NCBI GenBank assembly: GCA_947502815.1
Contig: CANNBH010000001.1
Coordinates: 1,364,001-1,428,000, forward strand
Direction of reading: 5' to 3'
DNA from: an uncultured Erythrobacter sp.
GTDB taxonomy: Bacteria; Pseudomonadota; Alphaproteobacteria; Sphingomonadales; Sphingomonadaceae
DNA length: 64,000 nucleotides
This document shows positions 30,456-39,107 of this stretch, one piece after another; the first letter of the stretch is position 1; each line of letters opens with the position of its first letter. The notes under the pieces were generated by a model. It did no database searches and was not told where the DNA came from. It worked only from the letters and a program-made list of their open reading frames with translations. The position numbers and the translations under genes are program-made.

Positions 30456-33400
30456 ATGTCCCAGGCAAAGCCGCCTTTAAATGATCCCCAAGACACGGCC
30501 TCGCAGACTGGCGCGGCCGCGCACGGCGACGATGCGTTGCGCGGGCCGGGTATGTGGCCGGTGCGATGGCGGTGGCGCATCAGCCTTATCTTTCTCGCGT
30601 TTTTGCTGATCGTCTTTGCGATTCTGTGGTTTAGCCGCGAACAGATTGCAGGATCCTTGATCGATGATGCAATCGCCGAAAGCGGGCTGGAGGTGTCCTA
30701 TGAGATTGCAGAGATCGGAGCGCGGCAGCAAGTTTTAGGCAATGTCGTGGTGGGCGATCCGTCTGCACCTGATCTGACTGCTGAACGCGTCGTGGTCGAT
30801 ATCGGCTACGCTTTGGGTACGCCTGAAATTGCGCGGGTCGAATTGGTCAATCCGCGCCTATACGGATCATACCGCGACGGAGTTTTCAGCCTCGGCACGC
30901 TTGACCCGCTGGTCTTTGCAGAAAGTGATGAGCCCGCTGGATTGCCGGGCATCAATGTCGCGCTCGTGGATGGCCGCGCCGCCATCCAAAGCGATTTTGG
31001 CGATATCGGCATAAAGATCGATGGGGCAGGGGCCTTGGATGATGGCTTTGCCGGGAAAATCGCGGCAACTGCGCCTGAATTGAGTGTGCAAGGGTGCAGC
31101 GCGCAAGGCGCCACGCTTTACGGTGATGTCACAACATCCGATGGCGAATTGCGCTTTGATGGGCCGGTCAGGTTGCGCGATGCCCGCTGTGCGGACGGGC
31201 GGATCGGCTCGGCGGATATTGCCGCTTTGATCGCGCTCAGCCCTGATTTTACCTCTGTGGACGCGGCGCTTAATTTTGAGGCGGAGACGCTGAGCCTTGG
31301 CGAAGCGGGGCTGGCCGCGCTTGGCGGCAGCACCGACCTAACGTGGACCTTTGGCGCCAATAATGGCCCGAATGATAGCGTTTCAGATAGCAGCGGGGCA
31401 AAAAGCGGATTGGTCCTGCGCCATGAATGGGCCGGCAGCCGGTTTGACACATCCGCTTTCAAATTGGCCGAAATATCTCTCGATGGCACGTTGCGCGCTG
31501 CGTCCGATTTCTCCCGTGCGGATTGGAATGCGCAATTGCGCGGGGGCGGGGCGCAGATCGCGCTTGGCGACAATGATACTTTGGCCTCGGCGCGCGGCGC
31601 GTTGGAAGGGACATTGCTGCAATCGCTTTTGGTAAAGTTTGAACGCGGATTGGCCCAATCCGTGCGCGGCGGCAGCGTGGCTGGCGATGTAACCATGCGC
31701 AGCAATGAAGACGGCGCGAGCGTTATTGTCCCAGAGGCCCGCCTGCGCAGCGCAGCGGGGGAAACGGTGTTGGCGGTCTCGCGGCTTAGCTATGGCAGCA
31801 ATGGCCGGATTTCTGGCAATATCCTGACCGGGGGCAGCGATATGCCGAGGATCAATGGGCGAATGGAGCAGGTCGCCGGCGGCGATCTCGCGCTGCGAAT
31901 GATCATGGCGGAATATCGCGCGGGCGAAGACGCGCTTGCGATACCCCGCTTGCAAGTGCTTCAGGATCGCAGCGGAAATGTTCGCTTTAACGGCCAGGTG
32001 CTGGCTGATGGCGCGCTACCCGGCGGCTGGGTAAAAGGATTGTCTGTGCCGATTGAGGGAAGCTGGTCCAGCGCCGCTGGCCTTGCGATCGGGCGGCAAT
32101 GCACTCAGATCCGCGTGGCGCAGCTGACCTATGCTGCGCTCACTTTGCAAGAACGATCCACTGAGCTGTGCCCTGCAGATGCGCGCGCGATGGTTCGGTA
32201 TGACGATGCATTGCAAATCGCGGTTGCGGTGGATGATCTGCAGCTTACCGGTGCGCTCTCTGGCACCCCCACAAGTGTGGCTGCGCAGCGCGCTGTGTTG
32301 CAATATCCCGGCCCCTTTGTTGTCGAAGGGCTCGACGCCCAAATCGGCGCGCCTGATAGCGCGATACGCATGTCCTTCGCCGCCCTCGAAGGGGACATTG
32401 GTGAAACGATCACGGGCAACTTTACTGGCGGCGCAGCGGCGATGGATGTCGTGCCGCTCGATCTGTCTGGCATTTCGGGGGAATGGTCTTTCGATGATGG
32501 CGTTCTAAACCTTTCTCAGACCGATCTTGTGCTCACGGAACGGACCGGACCGGGCCTTGCGGCGGAGCAACGATTTGAACCCTTAATCGCGCAAGGGGCG
32601 ACCCTGCAGCTGGCGGACAACCGCATCACAGCCTCTGCCGATCTGCGCGAGCCCAAGAGCGGCGGTTTGGTCACGAATTTGCAGATCAACCACAATCTTT
32701 CAGACAGCACCGGTCGGGCGGATATTGACGTGCCCGGCATCCGTTTCGGTGATGCATTGCAGCCGTCTGATCTTAGCTATCTAACCAGCGGAGTGATCGC
32801 ACTGGCGCAAGGGACAGTGCGCGGGGAAGGGCTGATCGAATGGACGGCGGATGACATTGAAAGTTCGGGAGCGTTCCGCACCGATGGCTTTGATTTCGCA
32901 GCGGCCTTCGGGCCGGTTCGCGACGTCAGTGGAGAGATTGTCTTCACCGATCTCATCAACTTAACGACAGCGCCGTCGCAAGTGGTCAATATCGGTTCGG
33001 TCAATCCGGGTGTTGAGGCGCTCGGCGGGCGAGTCGTCTATTCTCTCACCGATGGCAACAAGGTGACGCTGGAGGATGGGCGGTGGCCCTTCATGGGCGG
33101 CGAATTGATCCTTCGCCCGGCGGAGCTCATCTACGGCGGCAAAGGAAGCCAGCATTATATTTTCGAGCTTGTAGGTCTAGATGCCGCAAGCTTTGTCGCT
33201 CAGATGGAGATGGGGAATTTAGGGGCTAGCGGGAAGTTTGATGGAACAATCCCGATTGTGTTTGATCCGCTTGGCAATGGCTTCATTCAACGCGGCATGC
33301 TCATCTCTCGGTCGCCCGGAGGCAATGTCTCCTATGTGGGTGAACTGACATATGAAGATTTGGGCACGATGGGCAATTACGCGTTTCAGACGCTGCGATC

Positions 33401-33779
33401 GCTAGATTACAACCAAATGAGCATCGAACTGAACGGCAGTCTTGCCGGTGAAATCATAACCAATTTTCAGATTGACGGCGTTCGCCAAGGCGCTGGCACC
33501 AGCCAGAATTTCGTCACTCGCGAACTTGCCAAGCTGCCGATCCGTTTCAAAATCAATGTGCGATCTGACAATTTCTACACGCTGGCATTGATTGTTAGAG
33601 GGATTTTTGATCCCCGTGTTTTTGCCAGTGCCGTTGATACCGATGCTTTGGGACTGGAGGGGGCGACATTCCGCATCCCCGATCCTGAAGAGCCCTCTCA
33701 ATCCACCGCACCAGCTGGCGAATTACAACGCCGCGATGAATCCACCGTTCAACCTTCAGAAAGCGAAGATCTGCCATGA
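30456..33779 (+). CDS. ydbH: YdbH-family AsmA-like intermembrane transport/assembly protein
   Basis: N-terminal TM anchor, about 1100 aa beta-rich periplasmic domain, C-term GNGFIQRGMLISRSPGGNVSYVG...; followed directly by YnbE- and YdbL-like genes. Confidence 0.82.
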   Translation: MSQAKPPLNDPQDTASQTGAAAHGDDALRGPGMWPVRWRWRISLIFLAFLLIVFAILWFSREQIAGSLIDDAIAESGLEVSYEIAEIGARQQVLGNVVVGDPSAPDLTAERVVVDIGYALGTPEIARVELVNPRLYGSYRDGVFSLGTLDPLVFAESDEPAGLPGINVALVDGRAAIQSDFGDIGIKIDGAGALDDGFAGKIAATAPELSVQGCSAQGATLYGDVTTSDGELRFDGPVRLRDARCADGRIGSADIAALIALSPDFTSVDAALNFEAETLSLGEAGLAALGGSTDLTWTFGANNGPNDSVSDSSGAKSGLVLRHEWAGSRFDTSAFKLAEISLDGTLRAASDFSRADWNAQLRGGGAQIALGDNDTLASARGALEGTLLQSLLVKFERGLAQSVRGGSVAGDVTMRSNEDGASVIVPEARLRSAAGETVLAVSRLSYGSNGRISGNILTGGSDMPRINGRMEQVAGGDLALRMIMAEYRAGEDALAIPRLQVLQDRSGNVRFNGQVLADGALPGGWVKGLSVPIEGSWSSAAGLAIGRQCTQIRVAQLTYAALTLQERSTELCPADARAMVRYDDALQIAVAVDDLQLTGALSGTPTSVAAQRAVLQYPGPFVVEGLDAQIGAPDSAIRMSFAALEGDIGETITGNFTGGAAAMDVVPLDLSGISGEWSFDDGVLNLSQTDLVLTERTGPGLAAEQRFEPLIAQGATLQLADNRITASADLREPKSGGLVTNLQINHNLSDSTGRADIDVPGIRFGDALQPSDLSYLTSGVIALAQGTVRGEGLIEWTADDIESSGAFRTDGFDFAAAFGPVRDVSGEIVFTDLINLTTAPSQVVNIGSVNPGVEALGGRVVYSLTDGNKVTLEDGRWPFMGGELILRPAELIYGGKGSQHYIFELVGLDAASFVAQMEMGNLGASGKFDGTIPIVFDPLGNGFIQRGMLISRSPGGNVSYVGELTYEDLGTMGNYAFQTLRSLDYNQMSIELNGSLAGEIITNFQIDGVRQGAGTSQNFVTRELAKLPIRFKINVRSDNFYTLALIVRGIFDPRVFASAVDTDALGLEGATFRIPDPEEPSQSTAPAGELQRRDESTVQPSESEDLP

Positions 33780-34009
33780 ATAAGGTCAAGTTACATGCCG
33801 CAAGGGCGATTATCGGACGCAAAGCCGGGAATGTATCGAGCGTTGGTCTTGCCCTTGCGATCATGATTGCTCTGCCGGGTTGCATCAACGTTAACGCTCC
33901 CGAAGAGGCGATTGTGATCGAATTAAACGTCAATATTGAGGCGCGCCTTTTGGTTGAATTGGCCGAAGATGCGAGCAACACAATTGATGAGAATGCGGAT
34001 ATTTTTTGA
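33776..34009 (+). CDS. ynbE: YnbE-family small lipoprotein
   Basis: Lipobox LPGCINVNAPEEAIVIELNVNIEARLLVELAEDA; ATGA overlap with ydbH. Confidence 0.82.
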   Translation: MNKVKLHAARAIIGRKAGNVSSVGLALAIMIALPGCINVNAPEEAIVIELNVNIEARLLVELAEDASNTIDENADIF

Positions 34010-34043
34010 TCCAGCCTGCGCAAACGCCGCGCACGCTTAATGA

Positions 34044-34463
34044 ATGCCCGAAAGGGTCTGGAGTACAATGACGATGACTTTGACAGGTAAAACCTTGCTT
34101 GCCGCTGCCGCCGCTGCCGCCGTCCTGACAGGCGTTGCCGCGCCAGCGCAGGCCCAGCGCGACCCCGCTTATGCCGCTGCGCGTGCTAACGGCCAAGTTG
34201 GTGAACAAACCAATGGCTATTTGGGAATTGTGGGTACCGCCACGCCAGAGCTTCAGCGTTTGGTCAACAATATCAATATCCGCAGGCGCGCCGTTTATAC
34301 AGAAAGAGTCGCCGATACAGGCTCAACTATTGAGGCCTATGCGACAACCGCCGGGTGTCAGGCGATCATGCGCACATCCCCGGGGGAAAAGTATCAGGGC
34401 CCTGATGGCTCGTGGCAAACGCGCACTTCGGCCCCGCCAGAGCGCCTGTCTATCTGTCCATAA
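34044..34463 (+). CDS. ydbL: YdbL-family (DUF1318) periplasmic protein (start may be 34068)
   Basis: Signal peptide then DPAYAAARANGQVGEQTNGYLGIVGTATPELQRLVNNINIRRRAVYTERV. Confidence 0.85.
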   Translation: MPERVWSTMTMTLTGKTLLAAAAAAAVLTGVAAPAQAQRDPAYAAARANGQVGEQTNGYLGIVGTATPELQRLVNNINIRRRAVYTERVADTGSTIEAYATTAGCQAIMRTSPGEKYQGPDGSWQTRTSAPPERLSICP

Positions 34464-34579
34464 GGGAAACTTGCGCGCCCACGCACCATTGACTTGAGAA
34501 TTGCCCTCTTCTAGGGGGCAGTCGCCCTCGGCGGGCACCTCTATGCTACGTGTCTCGCTTATCCTAATAGGAAGCATGC

Positions 34580-34906
34580 ATGAGCGACGAGAAACCCGCC
34601 CGAGAACCTATCGTTGAGGATGCGCGTATTGACGCGCTCGAAGCGCGGTTGAAAGCCGCACGCGAGCGCGAAGATAAACGCAACAAACCGGTGGTGCAGG
34701 GAGCCGACGCGAACTATCGCAGCGGTAACCGAGTGCTGGCGGATTTACTCGGCGGCATTCTTGGTGGCACGGTCATTGGCTGGGCGTTTGATGCGCTTGT
34801 CGGGACTTTGCCTTGGGGTCTGTTGGTTGGTTTGTTCCTCGGAATAGGCCTTGCCTTCAGGAACATTATTAGCGGCGCAAACACGCGCTCTGACGACCCA
34901 TCTTAG
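34580..34906 (+). CDS. atpI: ATP synthase subunit I (AtpI/AtpQ family)
   Basis: DLLGGILGGTVIGWAFDALVGTLPWGLLVGLFLGIGLAFRNI; immediately upstream of atpB. Confidence 0.88.
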   Translation: MSDEKPAREPIVEDARIDALEARLKAAREREDKRNKPVVQGADANYRSGNRVLADLLGGILGGTVIGWAFDALVGTLPWGLLVGLFLGIGLAFRNIISGANTRSDDPS

Positions 34907-34954
34907 GTCATTTTTTCAGAGCGCGTTTTTACAGGTTTTAGGGATAAAGAGATC

Positions 34955-35743
34955 GTGGCAGCCGAAGAAGGCAAAGTCGATCCGATGAAGCAGTTTCAGA
35001 TTGAGCCATTGTTTGGTTCAACTTGGGATATTGCTGGATTCAACATCGCGTTCACCAATTCCGCATTGTGGATGGCCATCACGGTCGTCTTGCTTTGGGC
35101 GTTTGTTTTCGGCGGCATGAAGCGTGAGCTGGTGCCGGGCCGCTGGCAGATGGCTGTCGAAACCTTCACGGGTTTTATCGACGATATGCTTGAGGCGAAC
35201 ATTGGCAAAGAAGGGCGCAAATATGTGCCCTATGTCTTTAGTCTGTTCATGTTCATCCTGTTCGCGAACCTTCTGGGCCTGATGCCGGTTGGCATCATTC
35301 CCGGCGTCCATGCTTTCACATTCACCAGTCACTTTACGGTCACCGGCGTTCTTGCAGTGATCAGTTTCTCGATCGTTTTGATCGTGGGTTTCTGGAAGCA
35401 CGGCATCAAATTCTTCACGCTGTTTGTGCCGCATGGCACGCCGCTCCCGATGATCCCTGCGATATTCTTGATTGAGCTGTTCTCCTTCATGATCCGCCCA
35501 TTCAGCCTCGCATTGCGGCTGTTCGTGGCGATGATGGCTGGGCACGTCTTGCTGAAAGTTCTGTCGAGCTTTGTGATCGACGGGGCCAATTACAGCATCG
35601 GTACGACGTTGATCGTTGCGCTCCCAAGCTTTGCCTTGATGGTCGCGATTAGCGCGCTCGAAATTCTGGTCGCGGGCATTCAGGCCTACGTCTTTGCATT
35701 GCTTACGTCGCTGTACATCAACGACGCAGAGCACCTTCACTAA
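34955..35743 (+). CDS. atpB: F0F1 ATP synthase subunit a (start GTG 34955 or ATG 34985)
   Basis: MKQFQIEPLFGSTWDIAGFNIAFTNSALWM...LFANLLGLMPVG...RPFSLALRLFVAMMAGHVLL. Confidence 0.97.
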   Translation: MAAEEGKVDPMKQFQIEPLFGSTWDIAGFNIAFTNSALWMAITVVLLWAFVFGGMKRELVPGRWQMAVETFTGFIDDMLEANIGKEGRKYVPYVFSLFMFILFANLLGLMPVGIIPGVHAFTFTSHFTVTGVLAVISFSIVLIVGFWKHGIKFFTLFVPHGTPLPMIPAIFLIELFSFMIRPFSLALRLFVAMMAGHVLLKVLSSFVIDGANYSIGTTLIVALPSFALMVAISALEILVAGIQAYVFALLTSLYINDAEHLH

Positions 35744-35793
35744 TTTTCACAACTTACCTTTCCAACAGATTTGATTTTTAAGGAGTTTTTACA

Positions 35794-36021
35794 ATGGAAG
35801 CAGAAGCAGCCAAGCTCGTAGGCGCAGGCCTTGCAGCAATCGGTGCCGGTATGGCAGCCATCGGCGTTGGTAACGTCTTTGGTTCGTTCCTCGAAAGCGC
35901 GCTGCGCAATCCTGGTGCGGCTGATGGTCAACAGGGCCGTCTTTTCATCGGCTTCGCCGCGGCTGAACTTCTCGGTCTTCTGGCATTTGTTGTTGCCATG
36001 ATCCTGATCTTCGTTGCCTAA
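35794..36021 (+). CDS. atpE: F0F1 ATP synthase subunit c
   Basis: 75 aa; AKLVGAGLAAIGAGMAAIGVGNVFGSFLESALRNPGAADGQQGRLFIGFAAAELLGLLAFVVAMILIFV. Confidence 0.97.
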   Translation: MEAEAAKLVGAGLAAIGAGMAAIGVGNVFGSFLESALRNPGAADGQQGRLFIGFAAAELLGLLAFVVAMILIFVA

Positions 36022-36109
36022 TTAGGCGGACGAAATTGTGTGGGCCGGTTCGCGCATGCGGGGACCGGCCTCTCAACCCCTCTATTATTGAACGCTCAGG
36101 CCCCAAATT

Positions 36110-36604
36110 ATGCCTCAGATAGCCCAGCTAGCCGAGTTTTATGCCAGCCAGATTTTCTGGGTTTTGGTGTTTTTCGGCACTACATTCTTCGTCATCGGTC
36201 GCGGTATGGTCCCCAAAGTGATGGGCACTGTGGCGGTGCGTGATAAGCAGATCGCTGATGACCTTGCCGCTGCGCAAGGTGCCCGCGATGCCGCTGATCA
36301 GCAGGAAGAGGCATGGCGTGAGCGTGAAAATGAGAACCGCGCCAAAGCACAGGCTCTGATCGGCGAAGCAAAGGCGAAGGCCGCTGCAACGTCGGAAAAG
36401 AAGCTCACCGCTGCGCAAAAGCGTCTCGACACAAAGCTTGCTAAGGCGGAAACCGCGATCGAGGCGGCTCGCACAGAGGCAATGGCCGAAGTCGAAGGCG
36501 TTGCAGCGGAGGCCACTCAAGACATCGTCTCCCGGCTTGCCGGCGCCAAAGTGGACAAGCGCACCGCGCGGTCCGCTGTGAAGAAAGCACTTGCACATGG
36601 TTGA
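36110..36604 (+). CDS. atpG: F0F1 ATP synthase subunit b'
   Basis: MPQIAQLAEFYASQIFWVLVFFGTTFFVIGRGMVPKV plus long coiled coil; first of two tandem b-type subunits. Confidence 0.9.
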   Translation: MPQIAQLAEFYASQIFWVLVFFGTTFFVIGRGMVPKVMGTVAVRDKQIADDLAAAQGARDAADQQEEAWRERENENRAKAQALIGEAKAKAAATSEKKLTAAQKRLDTKLAKAETAIEAARTEAMAEVEGVAAEATQDIVSRLAGAKVDKRTARSAVKKALAHG

Positions 36605-37112
36605 TCTCATTTCGCTCACCGTCGCTGATGGGCCGGCCGCGTTCGGTCTGGACAGCTATCAATGGGTGTCGATTGCGATGCTTGTTTTGATTGCTGTTTT
36701 CATTTGGAAGAAAGTGCCCGGTCTGATCACCGGGGGGCTCGACTCCAAGATTGCAGAAATCAAACAGCAGCTTGATGAGGCGAAAGCCCTGCGCGCCGAA
36801 GCGGAGACTCTTCGCGACGAATATGCCGGAAAGATCGCAGGCGCTGAAAAAGACGCCGAAGCTATGATGGAAGGCGCTCAGCGCGAAGCCGACGCCATTC
36901 TGACCAAGGCTGAAGAAGACAGCGCCGCCATGGTTGAGCGTCGCAAGCGTATGGCAGACGACAAAATCGCCGCCGCAGAACGCGAAGCGATTGTTGGTGT
37001 CCGCACAGCCGCCGCCAACGCTGCTGCAACAGCATCGCGTGCTCTTATCGCTGAACGCCATGATGGCGATGCGGACAAGACGCTGGCCGACGAAGTGATC
37101 GCCGCGCTGTAA
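36597..37112 (+). CDS. atpF: F0F1 ATP synthase subunit b
   Basis: LDSYQWVSIAMLVLIAVFIWKKVPGLITGGLDSKIAEIKQQLDEAKALRAEAE; start overlaps the b' stop. Confidence 0.92.
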   Translation: MVDLISLTVADGPAAFGLDSYQWVSIAMLVLIAVFIWKKVPGLITGGLDSKIAEIKQQLDEAKALRAEAETLRDEYAGKIAGAEKDAEAMMEGAQREADAILTKAEEDSAAMVERRKRMADDKIAAAEREAIVGVRTAAANAAATASRALIAERHDGDADKTLADEVIAAL

Positions 37113-37140
37113 CGCATTCGGCGAGCACCAAATTATTAGG

Positions 37141-37174
37141 GAAGGGCGGTCCGATGGGCCGCCTTTTTCGTATG
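37141..37174 (+). terminator. Intrinsic terminator after atpF
   Basis: GAAGGGCGGTCCGATGGGCCGCCTTTTTCGTATG: GC hairpin plus T-run. Confidence 0.85.
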
Positions 37175-37183
37175 TGAGCGGAG

Positions 37184-38164
37184 TTAAGAGCCGGGCTCAA
37201 ACACCACTTTGCCGACCAGCTCGCGATTGGCCATCGCCTCAAATCCCTCTCGCCATGCAGTCAAGGGGATGCGCCGATCGACAGCGGGAGTGATCCTGCC
37301 CGCGCTCGCCAATTCAGCAATCGCAGCGTTGATAGCGCGCCCGCGTTCGGGAAAGCGCCGTGCGTATTCACCCGCGCGAAGCCCCACGATGGAAAATCCC
37401 TTGATCAGGGGGATGTTGGTTGCGACCTCTGCAATCCTGCCGCTGGTAAAGCCCACCACAACAAGCTTCCCCGCAAAGGCAACGCAGCGGGTCGATTCGT
37501 CGAAGACATCGCCGCCAACCGGGTCAAACACGATATCGCACAGCGCCCCTCCGGTGATCTCTGCCACTGTCTCGCGAAAGCGGCCATCGGCATGGATTAC
37601 CGTTTCGGGCTGGGCCAATTCCCGGATCGCATCGCATTTCTCTGAAACCCCGGTCGCAGCGATGACGCGCGCGCCCATCGTTTTGGCAAGGTCACACGCG
37701 GCAAGGCCCACGCCGCCGCTTGCGCCGTGGATGAGCACCCATTGGCCAGCCTTCAATCCGCTCAATTCGATGAGGCCAGTGTATGCCGTTGAATAGGCCG
37801 CACCCATTGCGGCGGCGGCGGCGAAACCCACACCGTCAGGCATTGGCGAAACGCCGCGCACGGGCAGGTTGGCGATCTCTGCAAAAGCGCCAACCTTATT
37901 GCCGCCCACCACCCTGTCTCCCGGCGCAAAGCCGCTGCCAGGTTCCGCCTCGATCACTTCGCCGGCGCATTCTAAGCCGCTGGTGAACGGCACGTCGGGT
38001 TTGAATTGATAATCCCCGCGGGTCATCAGGAGATCGGGAAAATTAAGCGAGGCGGCGCGAATGCGCACCAACACTTCGCCGGGCCCGCGCACGGGTTCCG
38101 CAATATCGGTCAGCGAAACGCCTGACAGGTCGCCTGAGAGCGTTTCGACGCGTAGGGCCTGCAT
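37184..38164 (-). CDS. NADPH:quinone oxidoreductase family (zinc-less MDR) protein
   Basis: MQALRVETLSGDLSGVSLTDIAEPVRGPGEVLVRIRAASLNFPDLLMTRGDYQ; VLIHGASGGVGLAACDLAKTMGARVIAATG. Confidence 0.93.
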   Translation of the reverse strand: MQALRVETLSGDLSGVSLTDIAEPVRGPGEVLVRIRAASLNFPDLLMTRGDYQFKPDVPFTSGLECAGEVIEAEPGSGFAPGDRVVGGNKVGAFAEIANLPVRGVSPMPDGVGFAAAAAMGAAYSTAYTGLIELSGLKAGQWVLIHGASGGVGLAACDLAKTMGARVIAATGVSEKCDAIRELAQPETVIHADGRFRETVAEITGGALCDIVFDPVGGDVFDESTRCVAFAGKLVVVGFTSGRIAEVATNIPLIKGFSIVGLRAGEYARRFPERGRAINAAIAELASAGRITPAVDRRIPLTAWREGFEAMANRELVGKVVFEPGS

Positions 38165-38169
38165 AGCGC

Positions 38170-38925
38170 CTAAAAATTGTCCTTGGCCGCTCTAAGAGCT
38201 GCGAAAGTCTCATGCGGTGCATTGCCGCCCCATTTTGCCATCATCGCCGGATCATCGGCGCGCAGGAACGGGTTGGTGGCAAGCTCTCGTTTCAGAACTG
38301 TCGGCACAGTCCATTCGCCGCGCGCGCGCTTTGCGTCGATCTCTGCGCAATATTCCTGAAGGTCCGCATTGTGGGGATCGGCGTGGAGCGCGAATTTCGC
38401 GTTCGCTTGGGTGTATTCATGCGCGCAATAGAGCACGGTCGCGGTGGAGAGGCGCTTGATCCGTTCTAGGCTGCTCCAAAACTGCTTGGGTTCGCCCTCA
38501 AACATCCGGCCGCAACCCAGTGCGAACACGCTGTCTCCGACAAAGGCGATGCCTTCTTCGACCACGTGGAATGCGATGTGGCCGTTGGTGTGGCCCGAAA
38601 CGTCGATAACATCCGCGCGGTGTTCGCCCAGATTGACCGTGTCACCATGGCTGACGACGCGGTCGATGGGGGACAGCTTCTCAACTTCTTTGGGAGCCAG
38701 AACACGCGCGCCGGTTGCCGCGACGATCTCTGCATTGCCGCCGGCGTGATCGGGGTGCCAATGGGTGTTCCAAATATGGGTGATGGTCCACCCCTTTGCC
38801 TCTGCCTGTTTCAGATACTCTTTGGCATCAGGCGTATCGATCGCGGCGGTTTCATCCGTGACCGAATTGTGGAGCAGGAATCCGTAATTGTCGGACAGGC
38901 ACGGGAATTGGTGAACTGTGAGCAT
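38170..38925 (-). CDS. gloB: Hydroxyacylglutathione hydrolase (glyoxalase II)
   Basis: FPCLSDNYGFLLHN...WNTHWHPDHAGGNAEI...CAHEYTQANAKFA. Confidence 0.95.
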   Translation of the reverse strand: MLTVHQFPCLSDNYGFLLHNSVTDETAAIDTPDAKEYLKQAEAKGWTITHIWNTHWHPDHAGGNAEIVAATGARVLAPKEVEKLSPIDRVVSHGDTVNLGEHRADVIDVSGHTNGHIAFHVVEEGIAFVGDSVFALGCGRMFEGEPKQFWSSLERIKRLSTATVLYCAHEYTQANAKFALHADPHNADLQEYCAEIDAKRARGEWTVPTVLKRELATNPFLRADDPAMMAKWGGNAPHETFAALRAAKDNF

Positions 38926-38955
38926 AGACTGATTGTATCAGGTTGCGGCCAAGAG

Positions 38956-38993
38956 AAAAGGCCCGCCTGCATCGCTGCAGACGGGCCTTTATG
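38956..38993 (-). terminator. Intrinsic terminator downstream of rpsA
   Basis: AAAGGCCCGCCTGCATCGCTGCAGACGGGCCTTT stem-loop between the rpsA end and gloB start. Confidence 0.75.
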
Positions 38994-39107
38994 TTTTCGC
39001 CTCAAGTGCCGGGAGCTGCATCCGCAGCCTTGGCTATCCTCGGCCCTTGCGGGCCTGCGGACGGCCAGTCGGCCTTGCGAACCCTCCGGGTCCGAGTTTC
39101 GCTAAGA

